NCBI GenBank assembly: GCA_031268195.1
Contig: JAIRXQ010000025.1
Coordinates: 1-64,000, forward strand
DNA: 64,000 nucleotides
Direction: 5' to 3'
Source: Azoarcus sp.
GTDB taxonomy: Bacteria; Pseudomonadota; Gammaproteobacteria; Burkholderiales; Rhodocyclaceae
Shown: positions 17,726-26,846 of the stretch, piece by piece
How the letters are laid out: each line of letters opens with the position of its first letter
How positions within the stretch are numbered: position 1 is the first letter of the stretch
Program-made: the position numbers and the translations under genes
The notes under the pieces: generated by a model
The model's input: only the letters and a program-made list of their open reading frames with translations
Databases searched by the model: none
Told to the model about the DNA's origin: nothing

Positions 17726-20593
17726 ATGCCGAAAACAGCCAGCACCACTGTCAAGCTCACGGCGGAAAACCTCGCCGTGCAGGAAATTTCCGCCGAAGTC
17801 CTGATCGAAAAGTATGCCAAGGATGGCGAAAAAACCGAGCACGAAGTGCGTCAGCGCGTAGCGCGGGCGCTCGCGGCAGTGGAAGTGGAGGGAAAACGCG
17901 CGTATTGGGAGGCGCGCTTCCTCGATGCGCAGGAACGCGGCTTCGTGCCCGCCGGGCGCATCAACAGCGCGGCGGGCACCAAGCTGGCGGCAACGCTCAT
18001 CAACTGCTTCGTGCAGCCGGTGGGCGACTCCGTCACCGAAACCATCGACGGACGGCCCGGCATCTACACGGCGCTGGCGCAGGCGGCGGAAACGATGCGG
18101 CGCGGCGGCGGCGTGGGCTACGACTTTTCCTCCATCCGGCCGCGCGGCGCAATGGTGCGCGGCACGGCCTCCAACGCCTCCGGGCCGGTGTCGTACATGC
18201 GTGTGTTCGACCGCTCGTGCGAAACAGTGGAATCCGCCGGCGCGCGGCGTGGCGCGCAAATGGGCGTGCTGCGCTGCGATCACCCGGACATCGAGGATTT
18301 CATCCACGCCAAGGACAAGGGCGATCTCGCCAACTTCAACATCTCCATCGGCGTCACCGATGCCTTCATGAACGCGGTGGAAGCCGACGCCGAGGTGGAA
18401 CTCGTGCACAAGGCCGAGCCGGGCGAGGACATCAAGGCCGCGGGAGGAGCGTACCCGCTCGACGGGGGCGACTGGGTGTATCGCAAGATCAAGGCGCGCA
18501 GCCTGTGGACGCAGATCATGCGCTCAACCTACGATCACGCCGAACCGGGCATCCTCTTCCTCGACCGCATGAACCAGGACAACAACCTGAATTATTGCGA
18601 AACTATCGAGGCCACCAACCCGTGCGCCGAACAGCCGCTGCCGCCCTACGGCTGCTGCTGCCTTGGCTCGATCAACCTCACGCTGTTCGTGACCGAACCA
18701 TTCTCGACGGCCGCCGCTTTCGATTTCGATGGTTTCGGCAAAGTCGTCGACACCGCCATCCGCATGCTCGACAACGTGCTCGACACGACACACTGGCCGC
18801 TACCGCAACAGCAAGAAGAAGCGCGCTCCAAGCGCCGCGTGGGGCTTGGCTTCACGGGCCTGGGCGATGCGCTCATCATGCTTGGAAAGCGTTACGACAC
18901 GCCCGAGGCGCGCGAAGAAGCGCGCCAAATCGCGGAATACCTGCGCGACCGCGCCTACGCCGCCTCGGTGGAACTGGCGATCGAGCGCGGCGCATTTCCG
19001 CTGTTCAACGCCGATCTCTATCTCACCGGCGGCAATTTCGCCTCGCGCCTGCCCACCTCGCTCAAAGAGCGTATCCGCAAGCACGGCGTGCGCAACTCGC
19101 ACCTGCTGTCCATCGCCCCCACGGGCACGATCAGCCTCGCCTTCGCGGACAACGCCTCCAACGGCATCGAGCCGCCGTTCTCCTACACCTACACACGCCG
19201 TAAACGCATGGCCGACGGCACCTTCCAGGAATACGCGGTCGAGGATTACGCCTGGCGGCTCTATCGCCACCTGGGCGGCGACGTAAACAAACTGCTGCCC
19301 GCCTTCGTCACCGCGCTGGAAATCTCCGCCGCCGCGCACAAAGACATGGTGGCCGCCGTCGCGCCCTACGTCGACACCGCCATCTCCAAGACGGTGAATG
19401 TGCCGGAGGACTACCCCTACGCCGATTTCGAGGATTTATACCTCTCGGCGTGGAAATCCGGCCTGAAAGGGCTGGCGACCTACCGCCCCAACAACGTCAC
19501 CGGCGCGGTGCTGTCGGTCACCCCGGCCAAGCGGCCGCAGGATGTGGAAATCCCCGACGCCAACAAACGCCTGTCGATCAAGAGCCTGCCTGCCCCGGTG
19601 CTCGCCAGCCTGCGCTGGCCGGGCCGCCCACAACTGCCCGGCGGCAATCTGGCGTGGACGTACATGGTCGATTCGCCGCTCGGCGGCTTCGCGCTGTTCG
19701 TCGGCGAGCTCAGCGGCAGCGCCATCGATATGTTTACCCAGACCTCGCCGTTCGAAGTCTGGGTAAACGGGGCCGACCAGCCGCGCGGCCTCGGCGCGGT
19801 CGCCAAGACCCTGTCGATGGACATGCGCACCAACGACCATGCGTGGCTGAAGCTCAAGCTCGACACGCTGGCCGCCACCGTCGGGGAAAAATCCTTTGAA
19901 CTTCCCTTCCCGCCGCACGGCGAAAAAAGGCTCGTCCCCGGCATCGTGTCCGCCTTCGCGCAGATCGTGCGCTACCGCTGCGAACAACTGGGCGCGTTCA
20001 CCCACGCCACACCCACGCCGGTACTGGAAACCCTGTTCAGCCTGGAAGAGCCCAAAACCGGCACCGACGGCACCCTTTCCTGGACAGTCGACATCCACAA
20101 CCCGGCCACCTCCGAAGAGTTCGTGCTCGGCCTGAAAGAGATCACCCTACCCGACGGCGTGACGCGCCCCTACTCGGTCTGGCTCTCCGGCAATTACCCG
20201 CGCGCGCTCGACGGCCTGACGCGCGTGCTCTCGCTCGATATGCGGGTCATGGACCCGGCGTGGATCGGCATGAAGCTGAGAAAGCTCCTCGATTACCCCG
20301 AACCGCTCGGAGACTTCATGGCTTTCGTGCCGGGTTCGCGCAAACAGCAGAATTACCCCTCGACGGTCGCCTACATCGCGTGCCTGATCATCCACCGCTA
20401 CGCCATGCTCGGCGTGCTGGACGAAAAAGGCTATCCGGTGGCCGAAATGGGCATTCTCGAATCGCCGCGCGAGGAGAACGAACCCAAAGTGATGCACGGC
20501 GCGCGCTGCAAGGAGTGCGGCAACCATACGGTCATCAAGAAAGATGGCTGCGATTTCTGCACCGCCTGCGGAGCGGTGGGGGCGTGCGGCTGA
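17726..20593 (+). CDS. nrdJ: adenosylcobalamin-dependent (class II) ribonucleoside-diphosphate reductase
   Basis: 955 aa; [58 protein letters not shown]-terminal zinc ribbon [22 protein letters not shown]. Confidence 0.96.
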   Translation: MPKTASTTVKLTAENLAVQEISAEVLIEKYAKDGEKTEHEVRQRVARALAAVEVEGKRAYWEARFLDAQERGFVPAGRINSAAGTKLAATLINCFVQPVGDSVTETIDGRPGIYTALAQAAETMRRGGGVGYDFSSIRPRGAMVRGTASNASGPVSYMRVFDRSCETVESAGARRGAQMGVLRCDHPDIEDFIHAKDKGDLANFNISIGVTDAFMNAVEADAEVELVHKAEPGEDIKAAGGAYPLDGGDWVYRKIKARSLWTQIMRSTYDHAEPGILFLDRMNQDNNLNYCETIEATNPCAEQPLPPYGCCCLGSINLTLFVTEPFSTAAAFDFDGFGKVVDTAIRMLDNVLDTTHWPLPQQQEEARSKRRVGLGFTGLGDALIMLGKRYDTPEAREEARQIAEYLRDRAYAASVELAIERGAFPLFNADLYLTGGNFASRLPTSLKERIRKHGVRNSHLLSIAPTGTISLAFADNASNGIEPPFSYTYTRRKRMADGTFQEYAVEDYAWRLYRHLGGDVNKLLPAFVTALEISAAAHKDMVAAVAPYVDTAISKTVNVPEDYPYADFEDLYLSAWKSGLKGLATYRPNNVTGAVLSVTPAKRPQDVEIPDANKRLSIKSLPAPVLASLRWPGRPQLPGGNLAWTYMVDSPLGGFALFVGELSGSAIDMFTQTSPFEVWVNGADQPRGLGAVAKTLSMDMRTNDHAWLKLKLDTLAATVGEKSFELPFPPHGEKRLVPGIVSAFAQIVRYRCEQLGAFTHATPTPVLETLFSLEEPKTGTDGTLSWTVDIHNPATSEEFVLGLKEITLPDGVTRPYSVWLSGNYPRALDGLTRVLSLDMRVMDPAWIGMKLRKLLDYPEPLGDFMAFVPGSRKQQNYPSTVAYIACLIIHRYAMLGVLDEKGYPVAEMGILESPREENEPKVMHGARCKECGNHTVIKKDGCDFCTACGAVGACG
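19732..19768. repeat. 12-bp perfect inverted repeat inside nrdJ
   Basis: GTTTACCCAGAC-N13-GTCTGGGTAAAC. Confidence 0.85.
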
Positions 20594-20673
20594 CGCGGTC
20601 AATCAGGGCGGTTTGTGACTAAAACCGTACGCCATGCCTGTTTCATTGGGCTAGAATGCGCAGTCCGGGGCTA

Positions 20674-20728
20674 CACGGGCCGGGGCGCCAGAAGGCACCC
20701 CGGCCCGTGGCTTTGTCTTTGTTTTTGT
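20674..20728 (+). terminator. rho-independent terminator after nrdJ
   Basis: CACGGGCCGGGG-cgccagaaggca-CCCCGGCCCGTG followed by gctttgtctttgttttt. Confidence 0.8.
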
Positions 20729-20745
20729 GCCACATTGCCGATTCC

Positions 20746-22869
20746 ATGATGATCCGCCATCTAATCTGGTGTCTGTCGTTCCTCGCCGCGAGCCTGTTCG
20801 CGGCGCCCGCCTTCTCCGAACAGACGGGGCCAACCGAGGCTCACGCCGAGGCCGCCATCACCAGTGCTCACCTGTTGTCGCGCTATCACTATCAGGCGCG
20901 GCCACTCGACGATGCGATGTCGGCGCGCATCTTCGAGCGCTACCTGAAGGCGCTCGACCCCGCGCACCTTTTTTTCCTGCAAAGCGACATCGACAGCTTC
21001 GCCCACGCGCGCACGACGCTCGATGACGCCATTCTCAAAGGCCGGCTGGAAGTGCCGTTCATCATGTTCGCCCGTTACAGCGAGCGGGTGAAACAGCAGA
21101 TGAATGTCATCCACGAACTGCTCGCAGGCAATTTCAGTTTCACCGCCGATGAAAGTTACACACCCGACCGCAGCGAAGCGCCCTGGGCGACGAGCGACGC
21201 CGAACTGCGCGAAGTCTGGCGTCAGCGCATCAAGGACGACTGGCTGCGCCTGCGCCTCGCCAACAAAAAGGACGCGGCCATTCGCAAGACGCTGACCAAA
21301 CGCTACGATCATGCGCTGGAGCGTTCGATCAAGTTGAACAGCGACGACGTGTTCCAGCTTTTCATGAACGCCTGGGCGAGCGCGCTCGAACCGCATACCA
21401 ACTATCTCGGCCCGCGCGCCGCCGAGGATTTCGCCATCTCGATGAAGCTCTCGCTGGTCGGTATCGGCGCGGTGCTCCAGGAGCGCAACGATTACGTCAC
21501 CGTGCGCGAACTCATCGCGGGCGGTCCGGCCCTGCGTTCGGGCAAACTCAGCGTCGGAGATCGCATCGTAGGCGTCGCGCAGGGCGAAAAAGCGCAGATG
21601 ATCGACGTCACCGGCTGGCGGGTGGATGAAGTCGTTCCCATGATTCGCGGCAAGCACAATTCCATGGTCGTGCTCGACATTCTGCCCGCCGAGACGTCTT
21701 CCGATGGCGCACACCGCCGCGTGACGCTGGTCCGCGATACCATCCGCCTCGAAAATCAGGCTGCCTCTGGCTCCACCCGTCAGGTCAAGGACGGACAGGG
21801 TGCACGCAAGATCGGCATCATCAAACTGCCCGGCTTTTATCAGGACACCGAGGCGCGCCGCACCACCCCGGCGCAGTTCCGCAGCGCCACGCGCGATGTC
21901 GCCCGCATCATCGAAGATCTCAAGCGCGAGAAGATCGACGCACTCCTGATCGACCTGCGCAACAACGCGGGCGGCTCGCTGGACGAAGCCGTGTCGCTCA
22001 CGGGCCTTTTCATCGACACCGGCCCGGTCGTCATCCAGCATAATTCGCGTGGCCAGACGCGCATCGAACGCGATCTCCTGCCCGGCATGGCGTGGGACGG
22101 CCCGCTCGGTGTACTCATCAATCGCGCCTCCGCCTCGGCTTCCGAAATCTTCGCCGCGGCCATTCAGGATTACGGACGCGGCATCGTGATCGGTGAGGAC
22201 AGTTTCGGCAAAGGCACCGTGCAAACGCTGATCGACCTCGACGAGCTGGAGCACAACACACAGCGCCGCTACGGCGAGCTGAAAATGACCATTGCCCAGT
22301 TCTTCCGCGTCTCAGGCGGCACCACCCAGTTGCGCGGGGTCAATCCCGACATCGCCATGCCCTCGCTCACCGATACCAAAAACTTCGGTGAATCGGCCTA
22401 CGACAACGCGCTGCCCTGGTCGCGCATCGGCCCCGCCGAATACCGCAGCGCAGGCAGCATCGCACCGCTGCTGCCCGCGCTCGCGCTACGCCACGAGCAG
22501 CGCGTCGCCGAAGACACGGATTTCCATCAGCTGGAAGAAGACGTCGCCGAGCTCAAGACACTGCGCGAACGCAAGACGATCTCGCTCAAGGAGAGCGTGC
22601 GCCGCGCCGAACGCGACCGCCTCGAAGCCCGCGCCAAGGCGCGCGCCAAACGGGGTGCCCGGGGCGACGAAGCCGAGGGCGAAGAAGTGGGCGACGATGG
22701 ACTGCTTGCCAACGAGCGCAGCCTCAACAGCGAACTGGCGGCCGAAAAAGCGCGCAAAGCCGCGCGCGACGTCATTCTCGACGAAACCGCGAACATCCTC
22801 GGCGACATGGTCGAACTCATCCAAACCACGCCACAAATCGTGCGACGCGACCACAACTCACGCAAGTGA
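20746..22869 (+). CDS. prc: S41 family peptidase, tail-specific protease (Prc/CtpA type)
   Basis: N-terminal signal, PDZ ([39 protein letters not shown]), S41 [55 protein letters not shown]. Confidence 0.92.
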   Translation: MMIRHLIWCLSFLAASLFAAPAFSEQTGPTEAHAEAAITSAHLLSRYHYQARPLDDAMSARIFERYLKALDPAHLFFLQSDIDSFAHARTTLDDAILKGRLEVPFIMFARYSERVKQQMNVIHELLAGNFSFTADESYTPDRSEAPWATSDAELREVWRQRIKDDWLRLRLANKKDAAIRKTLTKRYDHALERSIKLNSDDVFQLFMNAWASALEPHTNYLGPRAAEDFAISMKLSLVGIGAVLQERNDYVTVRELIAGGPALRSGKLSVGDRIVGVAQGEKAQMIDVTGWRVDEVVPMIRGKHNSMVVLDILPAETSSDGAHRRVTLVRDTIRLENQAASGSTRQVKDGQGARKIGIIKLPGFYQDTEARRTTPAQFRSATRDVARIIEDLKREKIDALLIDLRNNAGGSLDEAVSLTGLFIDTGPVVIQHNSRGQTRIERDLLPGMAWDGPLGVLINRASASASEIFAAAIQDYGRGIVIGEDSFGKGTVQTLIDLDELEHNTQRRYGELKMTIAQFFRVSGGTTQLRGVNPDIAMPSLTDTKNFGESAYDNALPWSRIGPAEYRSAGSIAPLLPALALRHEQRVAEDTDFHQLEEDVAELKTLRERKTISLKESVRRAERDRLEARAKARAKRGARGDEAEGEEVGDDGLLANERSLNSELAAEKARKAARDVILDETANILGDMVELIQTTPQIVRRDHNSRK

Positions 22870-23795
22870 ATCCCCCCAGCCACGTCCAGCGCTTCCTGCT
22901 GGAAAACCTCGATATTCGTGGCGCGTTCGTGCGTCTGACCGATGTCTGGCAAGCCTTGCAGCGCGACCGCGGCTACGCCCCCGCCGTCGCGAAACTGCTC
23001 GGTGAGATGGCGGCGATTTCCACGGTGATTGCGGGCAACCTCAAACAACCGGGCCGACTCACTTTCCAGATACAGGGCCACGGCCCGGTCAGCCTGCTGG
23101 TGATCGATTGCGCCGAAGACCTCAACCTGCGCGGCTACGCCGAAGCCAAAAGCGCGGACGTGGACGGCGTGGACACGGACAAACTCGCCGCCCTGATCGG
23201 CGACGGACGCCTGCAATTGAGTCTGGACGTGGCCGGGCTGGATCAGCCGTATCAGAGCCTCGTACCGCTCGAAGGCGCAAGCATCGCGGAAGTTTTCGCT
23301 CACTACCTGGAGCGCTCGGAACAGCAGCCCGCCGGCGTGTGGCTGGCCTGTGACGAACAGGCCAGCGCCGCGCTTTTCCTTCAGAGACTGCCCGGCGCGG
23401 ACACGAAGGAGGCCGACGGCTGGCGGCGCGCGCTCACGCTGGCGCAGACCGTGCGCGCAGACGAGCTACTCGGGCAGGAGGCCCCCACGCTGCTTCGGCG
23501 CCTCTTTGCCGAAGAGGAGGTGCGCCTCTACCCGTCCCGCGCCGTCATCCACGATTGGCCGCCCGAACCCGAAAAAATCGCCGCCATGCTGCGCACCATC
23601 GGAGAAGCGGAAGTACGCACGATGCTGGCCGAACAGGGGGAAATCGTCATCCGCGACGAACTCTCGAACCACACCTACCGTTACGGCGAGGCGGAAGTCG
23701 CGGCCTTGCTGATTCCGCCCGTTGCTGGTTCCACCCCTTGCGCGCAGTGCGGAAATAGTCCCTCAAGAAAAAGCCCGTGTGGCCGAAATAAGTAA
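22866..23795 (+). CDS. hslO: Hsp33 family molecular chaperone HslO, divergent C-terminal domain without the canonical cysteines
   Basis: [43 protein letters not shown]...[11 protein letters not shown]-type C-terminal region; overlaps the prc stop (ATGA-type). Confidence 0.88.
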   Translation: MNPPSHVQRFLLENLDIRGAFVRLTDVWQALQRDRGYAPAVAKLLGEMAAISTVIAGNLKQPGRLTFQIQGHGPVSLLVIDCAEDLNLRGYAEAKSADVDGVDTDKLAALIGDGRLQLSLDVAGLDQPYQSLVPLEGASIAEVFAHYLERSEQQPAGVWLACDEQASAALFLQRLPGADTKEADGWRRALTLAQTVRADELLGQEAPTLLRRLFAEEEVRLYPSRAVIHDWPPEPEKIAAMLRTIGEAEVRTMLAEQGEIVIRDELSNHTYRYGEAEVAALLIPPVAGSTPCAQCGNSPSRKSPCGRNK

Positions 23796-23805
23796 CCACA
23801 CGGGC
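23773..23805 (+). terminator. hairpin overlapping the hslO 3' end
   Basis: GCCCGTGTGG-N13-CCACACGGGC; the hslO stop codon lies in the loop. No strong T-run. Confidence 0.5.
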
Positions 23806-23837
23806 AAGAGGCAGACGAACCCGGAGACGATGTCCTG

Positions 23838-23947
23838 ATGCGGACGCCTTGATGCGTCTGGGCCAAAAACGCGGCCCGCATGAAAAAAACCTGAAGCCCC
23901 TTGTCACCCTTGCATGCTCGAACCGGGTGCAGAACGGGGGGCTTTTT
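23838..23947. ncRNA. candidate structured intergenic element (branched stem plus long hairpin)
   Basis: ATGCGG(ACGC-cttgat-GCGT)...CCGCAT, then AAGCCCC...CACCC-N15-GGGTG...GGGGCTTTTT; T-runs on both strands. Confidence 0.3.
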
Positions 23948-24208
23948 CATCATGCGCCGGGGAATTGGCGTAACTTTAGCACCGCTCGTCATGCACCGCA
24001 ACATGCATGTGCGTTATCTTTTCTCCTCCCATGACGCGCAAAGACGGATTCCGATCCCTGGCAGCAAGCGGGATCCAGCCGGTAAAGCAGCCAACATGTT
24101 ATATACTTCCGCAACTTCCGAACGCGGCCGCGCAGGTTGGTGCGGTCTTGCCGGAATCTCTCTCCGCCATTAGACTCCCCGGTTCTATTCGCACAGCCAG
24201 CCGCGTTC

Positions 24209-25021
24209 ATGCCCAGTCCAGCCACAGCCCGGTCGATCGAATTCCTCCATACAAACCTGTGCGCAGTCATCGTTTCTCTGGGACGCGCCGATCCTGCGGG
24301 TTTGGCCGACGACATGCACAAAATGTTTGGCGGGCAAGCCGCGCCTTTCAATCAGGAAGCGGCCATTCTCGATTTCGGCGCGCTCGCATTCGCGCAATTG
24401 CCTGATCGCATCGACTGGAACGGGCTGACGTCGCTATTGCGCCGCTATCGCCTGCAACCCGTCGGGGTGCGCAACCTGGTGGGCGGCCCCCAGACCGAGG
24501 CCGCGCATCGCGCGGGGCTGGCCATGCTCGATGACACACAGATCAGCACGGGCGGGCGCAATGCGCCGCAGTCCGCGCCGCGCCGCGCCGCGCGCGAAGT
24601 TGCCGCGCCTGCGGCAGCACCCGCCGCGAAAGGACCGGCCGCGTCGGGGCCAGCCGCATCGGGGCCGGCCGCATCGACGCTCTATGTCGACCGCCCGGTG
24701 CGTTCGGGACAGCAAATTTATGCGCAAGGCGGCGATCTCGTCCTGCTCGCCGGAATCAGCCCCGGTTCGGAAGTCATTGCCGACGGCAACATCCATTGCT
24801 TCGGGCCGCTCGCGGGACGGGCGCTGGCGGGCGCACGCGGCGACGTCAATGCTCGTGTCATTTCAACCTGCTTCGGCCCTGAACTGGTGGCGGTGGCGGG
24901 CGTCTATCGCACTTTCGAAGGCGGCATGCCTTCGATGTATGCAGGCAGAGCCGTCATGGTACGGCTCAAGCCCTCGGCCAAAAATCAATCCATCGTCATC
25001 GAACCGCTACAGATCGACTGA
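24209..25021 (+). CDS. minC: septum site-determining protein MinC
   Basis: Upstream of minD; C-terminal VRSGQQIYAQGGDLVLLAGISPGSEVIADGNIHCFGPLAGRALAGARGD. ATG at 24209. Confidence 0.94.
   Translation: MPSPATARSIEFLHTNLCAVIVSLGRADPAGLADDMHKMFGGQAAPFNQEAAILDFGALAFAQLPDRIDWNGLTSLLRRYRLQPVGVRNLVGGPQTEAAHRAGLAMLDDTQISTGGRNAPQSAPRRAAREVAAPAAAPAAKGPAASGPAASGPAASTLYVDRPVRSGQQIYAQGGDLVLLAGISPGSEVIADGNIHCFGPLAGRALAGARGDVNARVISTCFGPELVAVAGVYRTFEGGMPSMYAGRAVMVRLKPSAKNQSIVIEPLQID
24638..24682 (+). repeat. 15-bp tandem repeats (about 3 copies) in the minC linker
   Basis: GCCGCgTCGGGGCCa GCCGCaTCGGGGCCg GCCGCaTCG..., encoding AASGPAASGPAAS. Confidence 0.75.
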
Positions 25022-25034
25022 GCAAGGGGAAAAA

Positions 25035-25853
25035 GTGAGAGTCATCGTCGTTACTTCAGGCAAGGGCGGGGTCGGCAAGACCACCACCAGCGCTGCATTC
25101 GCATCGGGGCTGGCCCTGCGCGGCTTCAAGACCGCGGTCATCGACTTCGACGTCGGCCTGCGCAACCTCGACCTCATCATGGGCTGCGAACGACGCGTGG
25201 TGTACGACCTCATCAACGTCATTCACGGCGAGGCCAAGCTGCATCAGGCGCTTATCAAGGACAAGCATACCGACAACGACAACCTGTTCATCCTGCCCGC
25301 CTCGCAGACACGCGACAAAGAAGCGTTGACCGAGGAAGGGGTCGAGACTGTCATCAAGGAACTCGATTCGATGGGCTTCGACTACGTGGTGTGCGACTCC
25401 CCCGCCGGGATCGAACACGGCGCGGTGATGGCGCTCACCTTCGCAGACGAGGCCATCGTCACCACCAACCCGGAAGTCTCCTCGGTGCGCGACTCCGACC
25501 GCATCCTCGGCATCCTGCAATCGAAATCGCGCCGCGCCCGCGAAGGCGGCGAGCCGGTCAAGGAACACCTGCTGCTCACCCGCTATGCGCCCAAACGCGT
25601 CGAGAGCGGCGAAATGCTGTCGTACAGGGACGTGCAGGAACTGCTGCGCATCCCGTTGCTTGGGGTCATTCCCGAATCCGAATCGGTGCTTCACGCTTCC
25701 AACCAGGGCATTCCGGCCATCCATCTGAAAGGCTCCAACGTCGCAGAAGCCTACGCTGATGTCGTTGCCCGCTTCCTCGGTGAACAGCGCCCGTTGCGTT
25801 TCGTCAATTTCGAGAAGCCCGGCTTCATCAAGCGCCTGTTCGGAGGCAAGTAA
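25035..25853 (+). CDS. minD: septum site-determining protein MinD
   Basis: GTG start; RVIVVTSGKGGVGKTTTSAAFASGLALRGFKTAVIDFDVGLRNLDLIMGCERRVVYD. Confidence 0.98.
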   Translation: MRVIVVTSGKGGVGKTTTSAAFASGLALRGFKTAVIDFDVGLRNLDLIMGCERRVVYDLINVIHGEAKLHQALIKDKHTDNDNLFILPASQTRDKEALTEEGVETVIKELDSMGFDYVVCDSPAGIEHGAVMALTFADEAIVTTNPEVSSVRDSDRILGILQSKSRRAREGGEPVKEHLLLTRYAPKRVESGEMLSYRDVQELLRIPLLGVIPESESVLHASNQGIPAIHLKGSNVAEAYADVVARFLGEQRPLRFVNFEKPGFIKRLFGGK

Positions 25854-25854
25854 G

Positions 25855-26175
25855 ATGTCATTTCTCGACCGTCTTTTCGGTGAAAGGAAAAAAACGGCGG
25901 CCATCGCCAAGAACAGGCTGGCGATCCTGATTGCGCATGAGCGTTCCCCCAATTCAGGGCGGCCCGATTACATTCCGGCGATGAAGGACGAGCTGCTTCA
26001 GGTCATCTCGAAGTACATCAAGGTAAATCCGGGCGACATCAACATTCAGTTCAGCAAGCAGGACAACTGCGAGATGATGGAGGTCAACGTCGTGCTGCCG
26101 GAGGAACAGGAAATGCGCCGGAACGCGACGCCGCCGCCCCGCACTTTCGCCGCCAAACGCCCGCACAAGAAGTAA
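25855..26175 (+). CDS. minE: cell division topological specificity factor MinE
   Basis: MSFLDRLFGERKKTAAIAKNRLAILIAHERS...; 106 aa with an extra basic/Pro-rich C-terminal tail. Confidence 0.95.
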   Translation: MSFLDRLFGERKKTAAIAKNRLAILIAHERSPNSGRPDYIPAMKDELLQVISKYIKVNPGDINIQFSKQDNCEMMEVNVVLPEEQEMRRNATPPPRTFAAKRPHKK

Positions 26176-26207
26176 CACCGCCCGTAAAACCGTCAAACCG
26201 AAGCCCA

Positions 26208-26237
26208 CGCGCCCCGGATCCGGGGCGCGGGTTTTTT
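26208..26237. terminator. rho-independent terminator between convergent minE and pgsA
   Basis: CGCGCCCCGGATCCGGGGCGCG palindrome followed by ggTTTTTT. Confidence 0.85.
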
Positions 26238-26812
26238 CAGCCCTGCTCCTTGACCAGCAGCCTCGGCAACGCGCGCCGCAAGTAATAGCCCATCGACCAC
26301 AGCGTGAGCGCCGCAGCAACGTGAATCAGAACGCCGCCGACGAGATGGAAATCCACGCCTGAAAACGTGCCGTGCAGCAACAGCATCGGAATGGCCACCA
26401 TCTGCACCGTGGTCTTGAGCTTGCCGATGTAGGCCACGGCCACGCTGGAGGCTTCCCCGACGCGCGCCATCCATTCGCGCAGGGCCGAGATGGTGACCTC
26501 GCGCCCGATGATGATGATGGCGATCAGCGGATGAACCCGGCTGAGATCCACCAGCATGATGAGCGCGGCGGCCACCATCAGCTTGTCCGCCACTGGATCG
26601 AGAAAAGCGCCGAAAGCGGAGGTCTGCCCCAGTTTGCGAGCAAGGTAGCCGTCGAACCAGTCGGTCACGGCGGCGGCGACGAAGAACACAGTGGCGAACA
26701 GGTTTTTCTGCGTCCAGCTCGCCCAGTCGTCGGGCAGGTAGAACACGCCCACGAAAACCGGGATCAGCGCGATCCGGGCCCAGGTCAGCAGGTTAGGAAT
26801 GTTGATCTGCAT
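26237..26812 (-). CDS. pgsA: CDP-diacylglycerol--glycerol-3-phosphate 3-phosphatidyltransferase
   Basis: NIPNLLTWARIALIPVFV; AAVTDWFDGYLARKLGQTSAFGAFLDPVADKL CDP-alcohol phosphatidyltransferase signature. Confidence 0.96.
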   Translation of the reverse strand: MQINIPNLLTWARIALIPVFVGVFYLPDDWASWTQKNLFATVFFVAAAVTDWFDGYLARKLGQTSAFGAFLDPVADKLMVAAALIMLVDLSRVHPLIAIIIIGREVTISALREWMARVGEASSVAVAYIGKLKTTVQMVAIPMLLLHGTFSGVDFHLVGGVLIHVAAALTLWSMGYYLRRALPRLLVKEQG

Positions 26813-26846
26813 ATGCGCGGTGAAAGGGTAAACACGTCATCCAATC

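Noticed and set aside
20761-22254. 497-aa minus-strand ORF
   Set aside because: Antisense to the S41 protease gene.
23891-23947. tRNA-like GGTTCGAGC / T-arm look-alike on the minus strand
   Set aside because: No acceptor, D or anticodon arm can be built around it; kept only as part of a possible structured/terminator element.
24638-24682. CRISPR-like short direct repeats
   Set aside because: 15-bp contiguous tandem repeats with no spacers, inside the minC linker.
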